Shown here: piece by piece, positions 32,206 to 32,569 of the stretch
Layout: each line of letters opens with the position of its first letter
Numbering within the stretch: the stretch's first letter is position 1
Source: an uncultured Clostridia bacterium
GTDB taxonomy: Bacteria > Bacillota > Clostridia > Lachnospirales > Lachnospiraceae
Length of the DNA: 32,569 nt
Reading direction: 5' to 3'
NCBI GenBank assembly: GCA_946403295.1
Contig: CAMIZL010000004.1
Span: 71,113 to 103,681, forward strand
Notes under the pieces: generated by a model
The model's database searches: none
What the model was told of the DNA's origin: nothing
The model's input: the letters and a program-made list of their open reading frames with translations, nothing else
Position numbers and translations under genes: made by a program

Positions 32206-32310
32206 ATGAATGTCGAACTTATTCCTTGTTTATACCCTTTGAACCACCTCAAAAGAATCATGAAATCCTGCCGAAATAAGGCAGGATTTTTTGTGCACAG
32301 GAAGAAATAA
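32206..32310 (+). pseudogene. 34-codon ORF, probable truncated gene start running into a terminator
   Basis: AAGGAG (32190-32195) stands 10 bases before the ATG. The first residues MNVELIP resemble the start of some clostridial acetyltransferases, but this is too short to be sure. From codon 20 on, the frame reads through the hairpin and T tract of a terminator, so the original coding part is probably deleted. A genuine small peptide cannot be excluded. Confidence 0.35.
32263..32292 (+). terminator. Rho-independent terminator
   Basis: AAATCCTGCC (32263-32272) and GGCAGGATTT (32280-32289) form a perfect 10-bp stem with a 7-nt loop and end in six T. It terminates the metallophosphoesterase unit or the eroded gene before it. 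Confidence 0.88.
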
Positions 32311-32401
32311 CATTCCGGAACCGAATCACACTTTCGTGATAAAAAAAGGTGTATTTTTGTGAGCGTTTTATGAAGAAGGCGAGTTAGGATAACAAGGAGT
32401 C

Positions 32402-32426
32402 AACTGTTCGGAAATTCCGAACAGTT
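32402..32426. repeat. Perfect 11-bp inverted repeat
   Basis: AACTGTTCGGA and TCCGAACAGTT flank AAT. No U tract follows, so it is more likely an operator or a processing hairpin than a terminator. The 442 bp from 32128 to the window end hold no intact gene. Confidence 0.75.
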
Positions 32427-32447
32427 CAAATTGAGGGTGGAAGAGAA

Positions 32448-32479
32448 GTCGTCTGTCAGGAAAACGTGTCGTCTGTCAG
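32448..32479. repeat. Two direct 12-bp repeats with 20-bp period
   Basis: GTCGTCTGTCAG occurs at 32448-32459 and 32468-32479. Two-turn spacing of identical boxes suggests a regulator site for a gene beyond the right edge; no convincing promoter was found nearby. Confidence 0.7.
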
Positions 32480-32569
32480 AAATTAAACACAAACGGAAAA
32501 AAATATGTTACAGTGAGCAATGTAATTCGCTTCGTGGATTGCCGGTGCGGGGATACGCAGCCGGTTAAC

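Noticed and set aside
32495-32569. Start of a riboswitch or other structured RNA at the right edge
   Set aside because: No known aptamer core could be recognised and the sequence is cut by the window end.

Overview
The window looks like chromosomal DNA of an anaerobic, plant-fibre-associated Firmicute, most likely Lachnospiraceae or a close relative (gut or rumen). This is inferred from strong GGAGG-type ribosome sites, TTGACA/TATAAT promoters, AgrC/AgrA-like signalling, a cytoplasmic family 9 glycosidase of the cellodextrinase kind, an SGNH esterase lipoprotein, PadR and XRE regulators, and compact operons with U-tract terminators. No rRNA, tRNA, CRISPR array, complete insertion sequence or prophage was seen.

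Layout. 1-225 is the tail of a Dabb (A/B barrel) protein. 308-4814 (minus) runs HD-GYP c-di-GMP phosphodiesterase -> SGNH-hydrolase lipoprotein -> secreted protein with an Fn3-like end. A divergent intergenic region (4815-5197) carries three imperfect 37-bp tandem repeats and leads into citrate synthase, a PgeF/YlmD-type protein and, after a leader with three hairpins, glycerol kinase. 9300-11862 (minus) is an AgrC-like GHKL kinase, an AgrA-like LytTR regulator and an extra LytTR protein without receiver. 12133-13985 is a self-contained PadR cassette: consensus promoter, two identical 16-bp palindromic sites, PadR, and an overlapping flavodoxin-fold protein with an SCP2-like C-terminus. Then come a zinc-ribbon membrane protein, a two-gene ABC exporter with its own promoter, and cysK behind a palindrome. 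20206-22457 holds a small-molecule kinase, a NodB-type deacetylase and a translationally coupled lipoprotein; a GH9 enzyme without signal peptide faces them.

24330-29408 is an accessory block that looks more AT-rich: GNAT acetyltransferase, flavin reductase, nucleotidyltransferase, alpha/alpha-toroid protein, APH-type kinase and an XRE regulator with a GyrI-like effector domain. The three enzyme folds used for aminoglycoside modification (acetyl-, nucleotidyl- and phosphotransferase) sit within about 4 kb, and the regions upstream of the first and last gene align without gaps around a shared CAAC-N5-GTTG motif, so the block may be one regulon.

29409-32569 looks eroded: a 13-codon remnant of a low-molecular-weight protein tyrosine phosphatase followed by a terminator, an AT-rich AlbA_2/HATPase gene with a consensus promoter, a metallophosphoesterase, a 34-codon ORF running into a terminator, and a gene-free end with a perfect inverted repeat and a 20-bp-spaced direct repeat. 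No clearly new multi-gene system is proven. The best leads are the shared motif of the modification-enzyme block, the PadR/SCP2-fusion cassette and the 37-bp repeats.
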